64,000 bases of DNA from Megaustenia siamemsis (lineage: Eukaryota > Mollusca > Gastropoda > Stylommatophora > Ariophantidae). Each line of letters starts with the position of its first letter. Positions within the stretch are counted from its first letter, which is position 1. Location: assembly GCA_032433765.1 (NCBI GenBank), contig JAVIAB010000101.1, positions 65,195,640 through 65,259,639 on the forward strand, in the 5' to 3' direction. A program made the translations under genes and the position numbers. The notes under the pieces were generated by a model. It was not told where the DNA came from. It searched no databases and saw only the letters and a list, made by a program, of their open reading frames with translations. Positions 46,323-58,152 of this stretch are shown here, piece by piece.

Positions 46323-47479
46323 AGGTGGAACCGTGAAAGAAAGTACGCGGGGAGATAAATACTTTAGAGGTTTTGTTCGTGAAACATAAATAACTAGCAT
46401 TATTTGAGACTAAGAAAGAGTAGAAACATTGTTTGCAAAGGTGAAGCCCGTTCATCAATTGTGTGGAATTAGAAATAGTTGTGTCAACAACAACATATCA
46501 TGATCAGTGTGTGCACGCGGGGCACCGGTTAACACATTAACATTGTGGTTAAAGACATGTTTTAGAGGATTTTTTTAGTGGAATTTTTGTTAGCAATGTG
46601 GGTCTACAGCATCAACATCGACACACCGGTAGGAAAGATCATATTTACTTTTCTATTGTTTGGACACATTTTGTATTTAAGCTGATATTTGCGACCTAAT
46701 TGGCACAACTATTGACCGAGTTGAAACATCGTTGCTAATGTAATCTAGTAATGTCTCTTGTTCTCATCCACTTCGTCAGCAACATTGGTCAGAGAAGAAT
46801 GAACCTTGAATAGTACTGATGGAGCTCGTCGGTTGATCTACGACCGGCATCTAACGCCATGGGAGACACCGGATTCATAATGTGGCACGCTAGAAATAAC
46901 ATTAAAAAGGAAATCATACATACATCATGTGAACTAGTATATTAGTAAGCTTGTTGCAAAACATAAAACATAAACACCATTTTGAAGATACGTCTTGTTC
47001 AAAGTAAATACAAAAAAAGAAGACTTGAATTTCAACTTTGTAATGTCATCTTTTAAAATGAACACGAAGGACTGGATAGTCTAGAGATAATAATCGTGCC
47101 ATGGACAATGAACTCAGGGGTTCCATTCCCACCACAGGCTGTGGAAAATTTGAAAAAAAAAGAAAGAAATAATATATATGATTTCTTAGTGACTTAACAT
47201 TTTCATGGCCTGTGTGTGGTGAAATGTCTATTTATCTCAGCTAACGGCGAAAAAAAGGAAGGCCCGTGTGCATTCTGTACATATCAAAGAACTCTTAGTA
47301 TTTGGAAATAGAAAAAAACCTAGATCGAAAATAAATGATGTATTTAATACTGATGGGTGAAGATAGACCGAGATGTTTAAAAAGGTACCCTTAGAGGTAA
47401 ATATAGGGTATTGTCTCTCATCTATATCTCCATATATTATGAACCTGCTGTTATTAACTTCTACCTTCTCCATTCATTT
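46323..47479. other. No supported gene; possible tRNA-like head near 47080-47145
   Basis: Around 47080, GATAGTCTAGAGAT and, about 40 bp later, GGGGTTCCATTCCC resemble Pol III A and B boxes of a tRNA-derived SINE. No body match was found. The rest is anonymous. Confidence 0.35.
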
Positions 47480-48260
47480 TTGCAACGTTGTACTATCGAG
47501 ATTCTAAATCGTTTTTTCTCAACACCTACGCCTTAAACGTCTCTGTGATCAAGTCGACGACCTTCTTCATCAGACCCACCTTATGTTGGGATTCTTTGTG
47601 TCGCTGTCTTTACTCTGAATCTGACCTGCAACCTGCTCTCCAAAAATGTTCTTCTTATTGCCGACACTCTAGATCTTTCTACCACAAACCAGCCATTTCT
47701 AACTGAGCTGTTCTCTCTCTCTTACCCATCACTCTCACTATCTGGTTATACTCTGGATCATACAACGACACCTTCCTATCCTCACCTCTAGTCCTACTAC
47801 TCGCCTTCTATGTCCGACCCACTATTTGTGGCTTTTAAATTCGATAGTAACCTTCAAGACATTTATTGGTTAGTAGCCGCGTCCGCCGCCTTCACAAGAA
47901 CATGCTGGGTACAACCCGTTGAAACAGATCATGTAGTACATGTCCTTTTGCACCAACAGGTTCCCAAAGTCTTCTTCTCGTACAGCACTTTTGATATCCA
48001 TGAGAGCTGTAAGTGCATTTCCCTAAATTTGACATATACCATCATCTACAAACGTTGACTCAAACCATATAAATTGGCAAAACAGGCGGGCGCCATGTGA
48101 ACACTTACATAACATCAAACACGATTCTAGTACTCCTGTCCCCTCCCTTTCAGTTCGCCAGGTCATAATACTTATGATGACTTCCGCCACATATATCATC
48201 CATTTTCTTCTTGTTTTCTTCGTACCATATAAGGCACCTCCTTCATTTTTCCAAATTTTC
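47480..48260 (+). pseudogene. Penelope-like element remnant (GIY-YIG endonuclease region)
   Basis: Spread over shifting frames are SDPLFVAFKFDSNLQDI (compare P.FVAFRR..NLRD.LV), a Cys cluster NRSCSTCPFAPTG, and ESCKCISLNLTYTIIYKR, which lines up with the C.C.S.NVIY.I.C strand that precedes the GIY-YIG motif in Penelope-like retroelements. The following GIY-YIG segment is only partly legible (KTGGRHVN in place of GETGRRL..R). Upstream frames (FFLNTYALN..., LQKCSSYCRHS) resemble the linker. RT is not visible. Assignment rests on motif order remembered from the family. Confidence 0.55.
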
Positions 48261-48620
48261 ATAGTTTGGTTCTTTTGTCTAATTAATTCCTACTTGCCAA
48301 ATTGTCGTTTTTAAAAAAAATATTTTAACCAGATTATATGTAAATCCTGGCCAGGGTCTTTAAAAAACCATTCTTTTCGCCATTTCTTTAAATCTGTATT
48401 GTGCTTTCTGTATACCCTCTCTGTATATGTTCCATGTAACTAATTGGCATATTTTGATGTACCGAATGAAAGCTTTCGCAGAAAATGTGTAGTAGTTTGT
48501 CTTGTCTTTCTGGTGGTCTGTCTGTTCAATAACATTGTGTGATTACTTTAGGGTTAAGGCATGAAAATGCGAAGCTGCAGTAAAGCTGAATATGAGGACA
48601 CATTAAAAAATAAAAAAAAT

Positions 48621-48861
48621 GGTATGTAAGAAGCTTTACGTGATAAGTGGACGAATAAGTGGGTTACGATTTCCTTTTGGTTTTGACAGGATAGTTTAAT
48701 GTATTTTGTTTTCTTTAACACATTTCGATTGTTTTTGTTTTGGTTGTTTCGTTATTAGTTTTGTGTGTGTGTTTTTTTGTTTGTTCCTGATGAAGGCCTA
48801 TTGAGCCGAAACGCTGTTTAGTCTGTGTTGTCCACTTATCACGTAAAGCTTCTTACATACC
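48621..48861. repeat. 31-bp perfect inverted repeat enclosing a hammerhead-like core
   Basis: The first 31 bases (48621-48651, starting GGTATGTAAGAAGCTTTACG) recur exactly in reverse complement at 48831-48861, and A/T tracts outside extend the symmetry. The 241-bp unit carries CTGATGA (48787-48793) and GAAAC (48808-48812) around a GGC..GCC hairpin, the core layout of a hammerhead ribozyme. Stem III would be minimal and stem I poor, so activity is doubtful. It lies just downstream of the Penelope-like endonuclease remnant; hammerhead motifs are known in terminal repeats of such elements. Confidence 0.7.
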
Positions 48862-49517
48862 TTTTTTTTTCCTTGTGTTTATTTTATATGTTTTCTGCAG
48901 CTGTACTCGCTGCCCCGCATAGTATTTAATATGTATATATTTGAAAATTGTCTTTATCTCCTTCATAGAGAGATGAAGGTGACTTGCAAAATAAGACAAT
49001 ATCAAAATACTTACATCTCTTTTTGGAGAAGCCACTGACGTTGAGTGTCATGTGCCGAATTCGTGATATCTGAATAAGGAATAATGAGATGTAGAGAAGA
49101 TTGTAGGTGAATGACGTGGGAACGGCCATGTCAATCATGAAAAAAAATACTATCCATTGAGTTTATCTGGTTGAAATATTTACACAAGAAGCTCACAAAG
49201 ATTTCTAGTTATTGGTAGACTGAGACATTCGCCATGAACTATATGTAGTTAGGCACAAAAAGAAGATAACGATATTTTTTTTCCTGATAAGATTACCTAC
49301 GCTAGGATTCAATGATGATTCGTATTAGTAATTCTAAAGAGTCCTCTAACAAGGAGGCAATCAGCATGAGGTACCATAAGATAGAGTCTGATTAATCAAG
49401 AAGTGAGTTAATTAGTAGACGCAGTTCTAGGGAATAGCTTCAAAGTTCCTAGTGATCAGTGTCTAGTGATGCTGAGGTTATCCCGGTAAGGTTATATATG
49501 GATACTGCTCTACAAGT
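48862..49517. other. No supported gene
   Basis: Anonymous AT-rich sequence. Confidence 0.35.
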
Positions 49518-49745
49518 GGGAGCCGCCATTGCTCAGTGGGTGAACTGAACTACGAAGGTCAAGTTAGGTTCGATCAAAATCGATGGCTCCCGGTTCACCA
49601 AGCCTTTAATGGGTACCGGATATTCTTCTGGGATAGTAAAGCGGCACGGGCTTATACCGACCACATTACCCCAAAAATCATGTTCACAAAGTCTGTAAAA
49701 TGCATGGTCACCAACACCATAATTCCTATACGCCACTGGGCGTGA
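49518..49745 (+). repeat. tRNA-derived SINE, copy 3
   Basis: The 74-nt head 49518-49591 has a perfect 7-bp acceptor-like stem, GGGAGCC/GGCTCCC, an A-box TTGCTCAGTGGGTG and a B-box AGGTTCGATCAA, although the T-stem no longer pairs. The body follows: CGGTTCACCAAGCCTTTAAT, GGGTACCGGATATTCTTCTG, GGTCACCAACACCATAATTC and CTATACGCCACTGGGCGTGA. Shared with the copies at 17185 and 39985. Confidence 0.8.
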
Positions 49746-51284
49746 CGGGGGTACTTTACTTACTTTTACTCTACACGTAGTGCATACAGAATTAGATGAT
49801 GAATAGATAGAGCAGGATCTATGCGATATATTAGGGATGTGAACATCCCCACATGGCGGTAGCTTAGCGCACAGACTCCACACGCACAATAAAATATATA
49901 ACATTATAATGTCGAGGAACTGAGGGAAGAAGTTACAATATCTGATCATAAGAGTAACTTTAATGTTTAATAGACTGTCATCACTAATTATCGAATCAAG
50001 CGATTTATCTAAGATCAGAATATGAGGCCGAATGATTTGATGGATAAACATTGAAACTATTTCACGTGATCTCAATCACGTAATAAATGTTGTGATGTCT
50101 TTATTACCATACAGATTCATCATCTCAAATTCTTCCAGATTCATTTTACTACAACAGAGTAAACAAACAGCAACAACATAAGGAACGATCATACCGAACC
50201 CACCAAATAGAAAAAAAAACATTGTTTTTACTGTTGTTGTTTGTTTGTCATTTATTCTGAGTGCTGTAATACATACTTCTTCCTCCTATGATTCCCTAGA
50301 ACGAAGTAACAGGACCTAATGTAGGTCAGGAAAATGAAATAGTAAAGGACGATGATTGACTGTAAGGAAAATCCCTACAATGGATGGTCAGTTGGAGGAG
50401 ATGAACAAATCGTCAGATGGGGTTAGTCAAAAGTCAAGGTCACGGCAGATGTCAGTGAATGTAGGGACGATCTCTAGAGTTTGCCTAATTTGCAGAAGGC
50501 ATAAGGAGGTCGGTGTGAATAAATGAGAACGACAATAAGTGTTTTTTTTTTTAATATAAATTGTTAAATGATTAGGGTACACGTTCTACTTCTGTTTGTG
50601 ATGTACCTTTTGTCTAAAACAATATATTTTTTTCAAATATATGTTGTTTTTTTATATCTTTGTCAAGACAATTTTGGAGTATCATCACCACTTCAGGTCG
50701 ATGGAGAGGCAGTGCCAAAAAATATCTTCATTTTCAGCCACACTCAAAATCTCAACAAATGACCTTAAAATTGTATACAATTGAAAACATACACACCACA
50801 TTGACTACTGTTGAAACATCGAGTGGGTATATATCTGCGCTGATAAACATGTTGTATAAAATAGTGTCTTTTCTTCCTTTCAGGTTGGAGTGCTCTCACA
50901 AACTGTACGCATAATAATATAGAAATGACATATAAATAAAAAAAAACAAAATAATGATATTTACGTCTAAACATGTTTATTAATCAGGTTTATTCGTTCT
51001 ATAAGCAAATAATCCACTGTAAGAGAAAACAGATAAACAGTGAATGTGAGAAAAATACATTTGTTAAGATATGTGATAAGAAAGGCTGACTCGAAATAAT
51101 GTAGCCCATGTTCAGTGGCTGAATTTTCAAAATAATGTAGGTGGCAAAGCTTTGCAGGAAATGGGGTGGGAGTAGCTGCATATAAATTAAGATCATGTTT
51201 CATATCTCTTTGGGTAGTCAATCGTGTCTCTCAACAAATTTGAGTTTCTACAATTTTGTTGTTCACAAATGTGAGTCTATACAA
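49746..51284. other. No supported gene; possible repeat fragment at 50225-50310
   Basis: The minus-strand 180-aa frame at 49533-50075 partly lies antisense to the SINE and has no domain. 50225-50310 (GTTTGTTTGTCATTTATTCT...CTATGATTCC) resembles the body of the ~440-bp repeat. Otherwise anonymous. Confidence 0.4.
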
Positions 51285-51790
51285 TTTTGTTATTCGCTGG
51301 TTATTCCTCGGAAGTTTCCGTCTATAATAATGTTAATGTATTATTGTTTGTCTCCAGTCTAAACCACTGGACAGAACCGATCGTGCTGTTTCGTGCTATA
51401 AATGTAACGCAAGTATGCATCCCAATCCTATCCGGAAGATACTTGTCTTAATAGGACAAATACAGATACACAATTTATTTCCGAGTTGTGATGGCAGCTC
51501 TATGATATAGTCATGATAACACGTGCGTGATAGACATAGCCAGTGATACCTAATGTTTTATTTAGCTGAGTTGACAGTGTTCCCTAGAGTCTTGCTTTAC
51601 GTGGCAAGGCGCTGTGCCAAGGAGTACGGGTTCGATCGTGCGTTGGACCAAATATTGTTCTTTGTTTTTTTTATGTTGTTGATTATTTGCCATTTTTTCC
51701 GAGTCCTGTAAACAAACTTTTCCTCTGAAATGATTCGCTAATTATCGCCTCGGAATGTTCCTTCTATAATAAAATTCATTTACTAGTTTT
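51285..51790 (+). repeat. Second dimer of the ~440-bp tRNA-like-headed repeat
   Basis: First a body part (CGGAAGTTTCCGTCTATAATAA, CTCCAGTCTAAACCACTGGA, AATACAGATACACAATTT). Then a tRNA-like head, GTGGCAAGGCGCTGTGCCAAGG with B-box GGGTTCGATC near 51627. Then the AT-rich body start (CCGAGTCCTGTAAACAAACT, CTCTGAAATGATTCGCTAAT). The order matches 5163-5800. Confidence 0.6.
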
Positions 51791-53424
51791 TGTCTACAAT
51801 TGTGTTACCAGTTATGCCAGCGGCCATCTATCACGCCGTTCTTTCAAAACATATGAGATCATCTTCTGTTCCCTCCTATCTTTTTTCTCCTATTTTTAAT
51901 GCCAAATTTCTTAATTCTAACAACATGGTCAAATCGATATTCCTTCTGAAGACAGTAATAAATTGGGGTTTTTTTTGCCAGTGATTTATAGACAATTAAA
52001 AAAAAATATATTTTAATTTCTCCCTTAGTCATTTGTATTCTGTATAGTGAGAGCCAAGAATCCTGAGAGAATAAGAAAAACTCGCATTGTTTTATAGTTT
52101 TGGTACAATTCTTTCATTAAATAAAATGCAACGTCTTGGCATAAATATCATTTATATTTATTTAATACAAAAATATATTTCAGTTTTTAACCCAGATGAA
52201 TGTACTCACAACAGTAAGTAATATGGTCTTAAATTGACGAAAATATAAAAACAATAAAATATGACATTCAACGTTTCATGTGAGCCACATTATTTTATTT
52301 TGCACCAATCAATTCGACCTATCAACACCAGCTAGTCAGTTCAAGAGCTAACCTGAGGCAGTAAACTTGTGGTTGTTTGAAATATGAAGTCCACCTTTAC
52401 AATTCTTTTATTTCTATTCCAACATGGAGCTGATTGTTCCGCATTAACAGATGTGTATGTTTAGAGAATCCACAAGAGATAACCAGTAGATAATATCAGA
52501 ATGTTGCACCAAAAACGTGTAGAGGACATTCCCATATATCGGAATGGAGCAGATTTGATGTCAGAGCTTGCCGGTAAAAAAAGCGAGTGAAGAAAAGTTG
52601 TGCATTAAAGATGATGTTTAAACATACGTCTAACACAAGTATGAAGATGGTGACCTAATTACATGGAACCCTAATTTGGATTTCTTATTAACGGCTCGGT
52701 ATTTTAACCCGCGCTTCTAAATGAGTAATTGTAAAGAACACTCAATCCCTTATAAGTCTGTTTCTGTACATTAGACAATTTGTAAACACTATGTTAATGT
52801 AATTTATATACCACTAACTCGTGCTTGTTACTTGCATTTCTTCACATATATACGACATGCATTATTGACCTGAATAATGGATTTAATAAATGATCAAAAA
52901 CAAATGCATAGAAAGCACTCACGATATACATATTATTTAAGCTGAAATCAAATATGTCCAATCAGGATAGTAGATTCAAGCATAAAACTTACATTTTTTT
53001 GTGAACATATGTTTCAATACGCATCGTTCAGTTCACTATAATCAAATGTGGTATAGATCAAGATGTATCAATTGTATGAGAGACCAATTTGAGCTTATCC
53101 AAACATTGATGAGATTTCAAATGTAATAATCTAACTTCATTGTTTTGTATTTCTAGATTACAAAAGAAAAATCCGCCGCTGTGTTGAACAACCAAAACAA
53201 TGTAAATCATATGTATAACATATAGATGTAGATTAAAAAAAATAATGTATAAAATAGATGAATAAATGTATAATGTGGTTGACTTTTCTGTTATTGTAAT
53301 TATTGCCAAACACATTTTCTCTTCAAGGAACATTTTCACTTCTGATCGATGCTATAGAAAATGCAAACAAAAACGCTGCTCTCTGGTAAAGCGAATACGC
53401 CAGGAATGAGGAATATGCAATTTT
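51791..53424. other. No supported gene
   Basis: AT-rich, no domain or repeat recognised. Confidence 0.35.
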
Positions 53425-54352
53425 CTGTGACATCTTTTTGCTAATGGAGCTATACAAAACATGTCATCTTTTGCAAACTGAGCAATACAAACAACATGAT
53501 ATCTTTTTGCTAAAGGACTTATACGATAATATGACATCTGTTTACTATAAGAGCTAAACAGACAAATGACATCATTTGTTAACTAAGCTATACAAACAGC
53601 ATGCTACATTTGTGCTAAATGAGCTATACGATAAACAATGCATCTTTTTGCTAAACGATTTATACAAACAACATTATGTTTTTTTGCTGCAGGAGCTATA
53701 CAAACAAAATTATATATTTTTTGCTAAACGATTTATAGAAACAACGTGACAATTTTTGCTAAAGGAGTTATACAAACACCATGCCATATTTTGCCAAAGG
53801 AGTTATACGAAGAACGAGACATCTTTTTGCTAAAGGAGCTATACAAACAACGTGATATTTTTTTTTGCTAAAGGAGCTATACAAACAACGTGATATTTTT
53901 TTTTGCTAAAGGAGTTATACACATAACATGAGAAATTGTTGCTAAAAAATTTATAAAAAAAACATGCCATGCTTTTGCTAAAGGAGTTATACAAACAATA
54001 TCACATTTTTTTGCTAAAGGAGTTATACAAACAATATCACATTTTTTTGCTAAAGGAGTTATGCAAACAATATCACATTTTTTTGCTGAAGGAGTTATAC
54101 AAACAATATCACATTATTTTGCTAAAGGAGTAATGCAAACAATTTGACATCTTTTTGCTCGAGAAGTTAAATAAACATCATGACATATTTTTGCTAAAGG
54201 AGTTATGCAAATAACATAACATCATTTTGCTAACTGAGCAATACTCACAACATGACATAATTTTGTTAACTGAGTTATACTAACAACATGACATCATTTT
54301 GCTAATTGAGTTATACTAACAACATGATATCATTGTGTTAACTGAGTTATAC
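53425..54352 (+). repeat. ~38-bp minisatellite, about 25 diverged units
   Basis: Units are built on TTTTTGCTAAAGGAGTTATA followed by CAAACAACATGACAT. They are strongly diverged at the left and right ends and most alike in the middle (about 53860-54130). The right end changes to an ACTGAGTTATAC variant. Confidence 0.85.
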
Positions 54353-54439
54353 ATGTGACCGTCACTTCGTCCTTTTTATATGTGCCCAAGCGCTAAATGT
54401 AATTTTGTCAACCTTGGTACTTCACGTTGTGTCCTGGTT

Positions 54440-54995
54440 CGTTCGTCTGTCGGGTCGGAATACGTCACACACCTATCTACATAAAATCAACTTCACAGAC
54501 ACAATTGTCTTGTACATAAGAATAGAAATATGTCAAACACATATCTACATAAAACTGACTTCACACACGCAAGTCTCTTGTACATAAGAATAGAAATACG
54601 TCACACACATATCTACATAAAATTGACTTCACACACACACGTATCTTGTACATAAGAATAGAAATACGTCACACACATATCTACATAAAATTGACTTCAC
54701 ACACACGTATCTTGTACATAAGAATAGAAATACGTCACACACATATCTACATAAAATTGACTTCACATACACGTATCTTGTACATAAGAATAGAAATACG
54801 TCACACACATATCTACATAAAATTGACTTCACACACACGTATCTTGTACATAAGAATAGAAATACGTCACACACATATCTACATAAAAATGACTTCACAT
54901 ACACAATTCTCTTGTACATAAGAATAGAAATACGTCACACACATTTCTACATACAATTGACTTCACACACACAAGTCTCTTGTACATAAGAATAG
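54440..54995 (+). repeat. 66-bp minisatellite, about 8 units
   Basis: Units carry GAATAGAAATACGTCACACA, TATCTACATAAAATTGACTT and CACACACGTATCTTGTACAT. Because 66 is divisible by three, both strands show repetitive open frames (54646-54921 plus, 54629-54919 minus) with 22-residue periods; these are not evidence of a gene. Confidence 0.9.
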
Positions 54996-55712
54996 AAATA
55001 ATTAATTTACACTGTACACTGAACATAGGGTCTTAATACAACATCCCGGCGTGGTGGATCACCGCAAGGTATCAAAGTAAAGCTAAGGAGGTTCCAGTAA
55101 CCTACTAACTATTCGTAAATAATCTCATGGCTCTCTCTCTCTCATCACAAATTGTATCAATTATCTCTGTCAATAATCCCTGAACAATGTACATACCTTA
55201 ATAACCACGGTCATTTCCATGTCATAAATTCATCTCATGAAACACAACATTAAAGACACTCTCTCACTAGTCTACACACTGTCACTCCACAATATGATTA
55301 TAGAACATCCTTCTTCCTAAACTAAGGATCCAGTCCCACTTGTTTTTTTAAACTACATTCACTTCCCGTTAAGCGAAATGTCCACAGTCCGGTTGTTCTA
55401 CACATGGCTCGCTAAAATGGGCATTATCCCGTTACTACTAAAATAGATCCACTTTACAAATAACTTATATTACCGGTGATATCTTACTTCCTCTATGAAT
55501 CTCTCTGAAAACGTTATCCTACATGCTGTTTACTATACGAAGGGTCCACTTCTGTAATACTTAGATCACATGTGCCTGCCCTGCCTTCCAATTTTCTATC
55601 TGTGCAGTCTTTTAGACAAATATAAAGCATAAAGAGTCACGGTGCACCCTTCATTTGCAGGACGGTAACGATAGAAAGAGACCAAGAGAGAAACGTGTTC
55701 ACAAGTAATTGC
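54996..55712. other. No supported gene
   Basis: Anonymous sequence between the minisatellite and transposon copy C. Confidence 0.35.
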
Positions 55713-55733
55713 TATTGGTCGTTTCAAATCTAA

Positions 55734-56045
55734 ATGTTCACGATTAACATGAAATATCTCCTCTTTCCCTGCACTTACAAACTTGATTTTTTGCATCTGG
55801 CCTTGTTTTTCCAAGGTCCCACCGATTTCACAAAATTTAATGATCTAGGAAGTATGCTTCATCATGAAGCAGCACTTTCCTTTGATCTCAGTGAATTTAC
55901 GGATCTTTTTGCTCCTGGAGAAAATAATTTACCGTACATTAATGGAAATCAGCTTCTCGACATAGGCGTCTCTACACAACTTGAAAGTTGGAGGCGTTTA
56001 TCAACTGTTTACTTTCTATTGTTTACTTTCTTTAAAATACTATGA
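55734..56045 (+). CDS. Uncharacterised 103-aa frame antisense to the transposase, copy C
   Basis: Same frame as at 12266-12577. It differs at least by FNDLGS for FNDVGS and LLDIG for LLGIG, both amino-acid changes. Still open over its full length. No known domain. Confidence 0.25.
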   Translation: MFTINMKYLLFPCTYKLDFLHLALFFQGPTDFTKFNDLGSMLHHEAALSFDLSEFTDLFAPGENNLPYINGNQLLDIGVSTQLESWRRLSTVYFLLFTFFKIL

Positions 56046-56446
56046 GAATGTCAATGTTATAGCCTTTACAGACGGTCTAAAACAAATCAGCGTATAAACA
56101 GTTCCATTAATGAAAACTATTTAAACAATATACAACAAAGAATACATTTTAAAAAATAATTATCCGTTGCGAGCGATAACGAGCATGACATATCAAGCAA
56201 AGTTATTGTTTATGGGTACGCATGTGACTAAAGAGTCCGATGTAAGCACGGGATCCTCTTCACTGTAAAGAGCTACATTGTTCGTTTTATGTCTTTCCAT
56301 GTGAATTTCATTATTTTACGTAAACAAGACATATGAAAGTCATGCCTGCAGTACACATATCAAGAATCTTTACATTTTCAAAACGTTATCAACTTTAGCT
56401 AAAGATTGATCATGCGGACATATAAAAGCGTCCATTATTATTTCAT

Positions 56447-57724
56447 TTATTCTGAATCAGAGGAGTCTAACATATTGATTACTAATCTGTGCTGAACGAA
56501 CGATAGTCCATCTTTTTTCCAATAGTCATTTTCTTCTTTTAAGACATGATCTTCACATTTGCACCAAAAATCTTTGTCAATCTGTGATAGAGCAGCATAT
56601 GTCAGTCCTTTTATATCGCATAGTTTAAAACTTGTATTCTCAGCTGCCACCTGCCCTTTAATTTTTGCCCAAACGAGTTCAATGGGGTTTAATTGTGGAT
56701 GATAAGGGGGCAGTCTCAAGCACGTATGACCATGCTGTTGAATGATTTTGTCTATTTGGAATACTTTGGTCTTTTGCGATTTCTTAACAAGTGACAGTAA
56801 TTCAGGTTTCAAAAATCCCTCGTTAAATGGAATTCCTTCCTTTCTTAGCCAAATCTTTATAACATCTTTTGTACTGGTAGATGTAGGAATTTTGTCTTCT
56901 TCTGCCACAGCGTTGTGGTACGACGCGTTGTCCATTACCAGACAGGATGGTCTGTCTAGAATTGGAAGAAGAGTATTTTCAATCCACTCTCTAAATACAT
57001 GGCCATTCATCTCGGTGTGATAGTCCCTGTTGTCACTATAATTAGAGGTGAATATAAGTTCTGCATTTTTCACCAACCCTTCTTTTCGGCTGCCTGCATG
57101 TGCCATTATAATACGCTGTCCTTTTCCAGTGGGTACACATCTTTTAATACTTCCATCTGATAACTGCCATTCCTTTGCACTTGTGTGGTGAGAATTTATC
57201 CAAGATTCATCTAGAAATACAATATCATAACCTTGGTTACGCATTTCCCGTACTTCACGTAAATATTTACTCCTCATAGAAACTAAGTGCGGCTTCTCGC
57301 AGATGACATTTCTACCACTATCGTACTTTCTAAACGTAAAACCGATGCTTCTAACAGTTCTCCATAATGTTGTTTTCGACACAACAATGTCATTTTCTGC
57401 TCTCAGTCGAATTTTCAGTTTTCTTAAAGTCACAGTTTCTTTGGAATCGAACATTTTACAAATTGCTCTTCTAATCACTTCCTTGTCAAAACTATCTACT
57501 ACTTTCTTTCTTCCTAGCGTCCTAGTCTTGATTGAACTGGACACTCCGTTAGCTTTAAGCACTTGTTTGAAAAAGCGTTTGCTTATACCCAATGCGTGAA
57601 TAGTTCTCTTTTCTGGCTTTGAGATGCTTCGATACAGTTTTCCACGCTTAGCTTCTATGCAAAAATATTTATACACCTTTATTGCCACTGATTGCAATGT
57701 AAGGAACTTTACTTTTATACCCAT
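56447..57724 (-). CDS. IS630/Tc1/mariner-type transposase, 425 aa, DD83E, intact
   Basis: The same protein as at 15151-16428, with all catalytic residues present: Asp172 in FLDESWINSHH, Asp265 in CLVMDNASYHN and Glu349 in LNPIELVWAKIKG. It has Gly191, Met239 and Leu338, which copy A also has and copy B has changed, so C may be nearest the family consensus. One oddity is QHRLV near the C-terminus where the others read QPRLV. The TATAAAAG motif again overlaps the first codons. Together with clean TA-flanked ends this makes C a candidate active copy. Confidence 0.9.
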   Translation of the reverse strand: MGIKVKFLTLQSVAIKVYKYFCIEAKRGKLYRSISKPEKRTIHALGISKRFFKQVLKANGVSSSIKTRTLGRKKVVDSFDKEVIRRAICKMFDSKETVTLRKLKIRLRAENDIVVSKTTLWRTVRSIGFTFRKYDSGRNVICEKPHLVSMRSKYLREVREMRNQGYDIVFLDESWINSHHTSAKEWQLSDGSIKRCVPTGKGQRIIMAHAGSRKEGLVKNAELIFTSNYSDNRDYHTEMNGHVFREWIENTLLPILDRPSCLVMDNASYHNAVAEEDKIPTSTSTKDVIKIWLRKEGIPFNEGFLKPELLSLVKKSQKTKVFQIDKIIQQHGHTCLRLPPYHPQLNPIELVWAKIKGQVAAENTSFKLCDIKGLTYAALSQIDKDFWCKCEDHVLKEENDYWKKDGLSFVQHRLVINMLDSSDSE

Positions 57725-58152
57725 TGACTAACAGATCACAAATTTAACGAAATTACCCAATAATTAGGATACGCCGTTGCACATAAATCACAACAAAACG
57801 ACAAGAAATGGGATGCACCGGATATAAAATTATAACTATGACGCGTTTTATGTGTTTTTTAGTGCTTAAAACAGGGAAATTGGCGCGCATTACGTTCAAG
57901 ATGACAAGTCCGTGGGTGCTCACTCATATGAAGCGGTAATTCCTCCAAATATATGGTTTGACCAAAATGCCTTAAATTTGTATACTTCAAATAAAGAATA
58001 TTTAAAACTATACGTTTGTTGGTGAGGAAATGAATGTACTTCTTGGGACCAAAAAATCACAAGACCATATGCAAAATTTCAGCATTATCAATCAATTGGT
58101 TGCAGAGATATGGAATTTTAAACACCTTCAAAATATTTTGAAACGACCAATA

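Larger units (their letters stand above)
55715..58150 (-). mobile_element. IS630/Tc1/mariner-like element, copy C (apparently intact)
   Basis: Ends TTGGTCGTTTCAAA and TTTGAAACGACCAA, with TA at 55713-55714 and 58151-58152. About 2436 bp. It is near-identical to A and B with a few small indels (for example a short loss near 56340). The flanks are unrelated to those of A and B, so it is an independent insertion. Confidence 0.92.

Noticed and set aside
49518..49591. A functional tRNA gene
   Set aside because: Length and acceptor stem fit, but the T-stem does not pair and a SINE body follows directly.
49533..50075. 180-aa minus-strand frame as a host gene
   Set aside because: Its C-terminal part is antisense to a SINE and the rest has no domain or repeat-independent support.
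54629..54921. Opposed ~90-aa repetitive frames
   Set aside because: They arise because the 66-bp repeat unit is a multiple of three and stop-free; no start context or domain.
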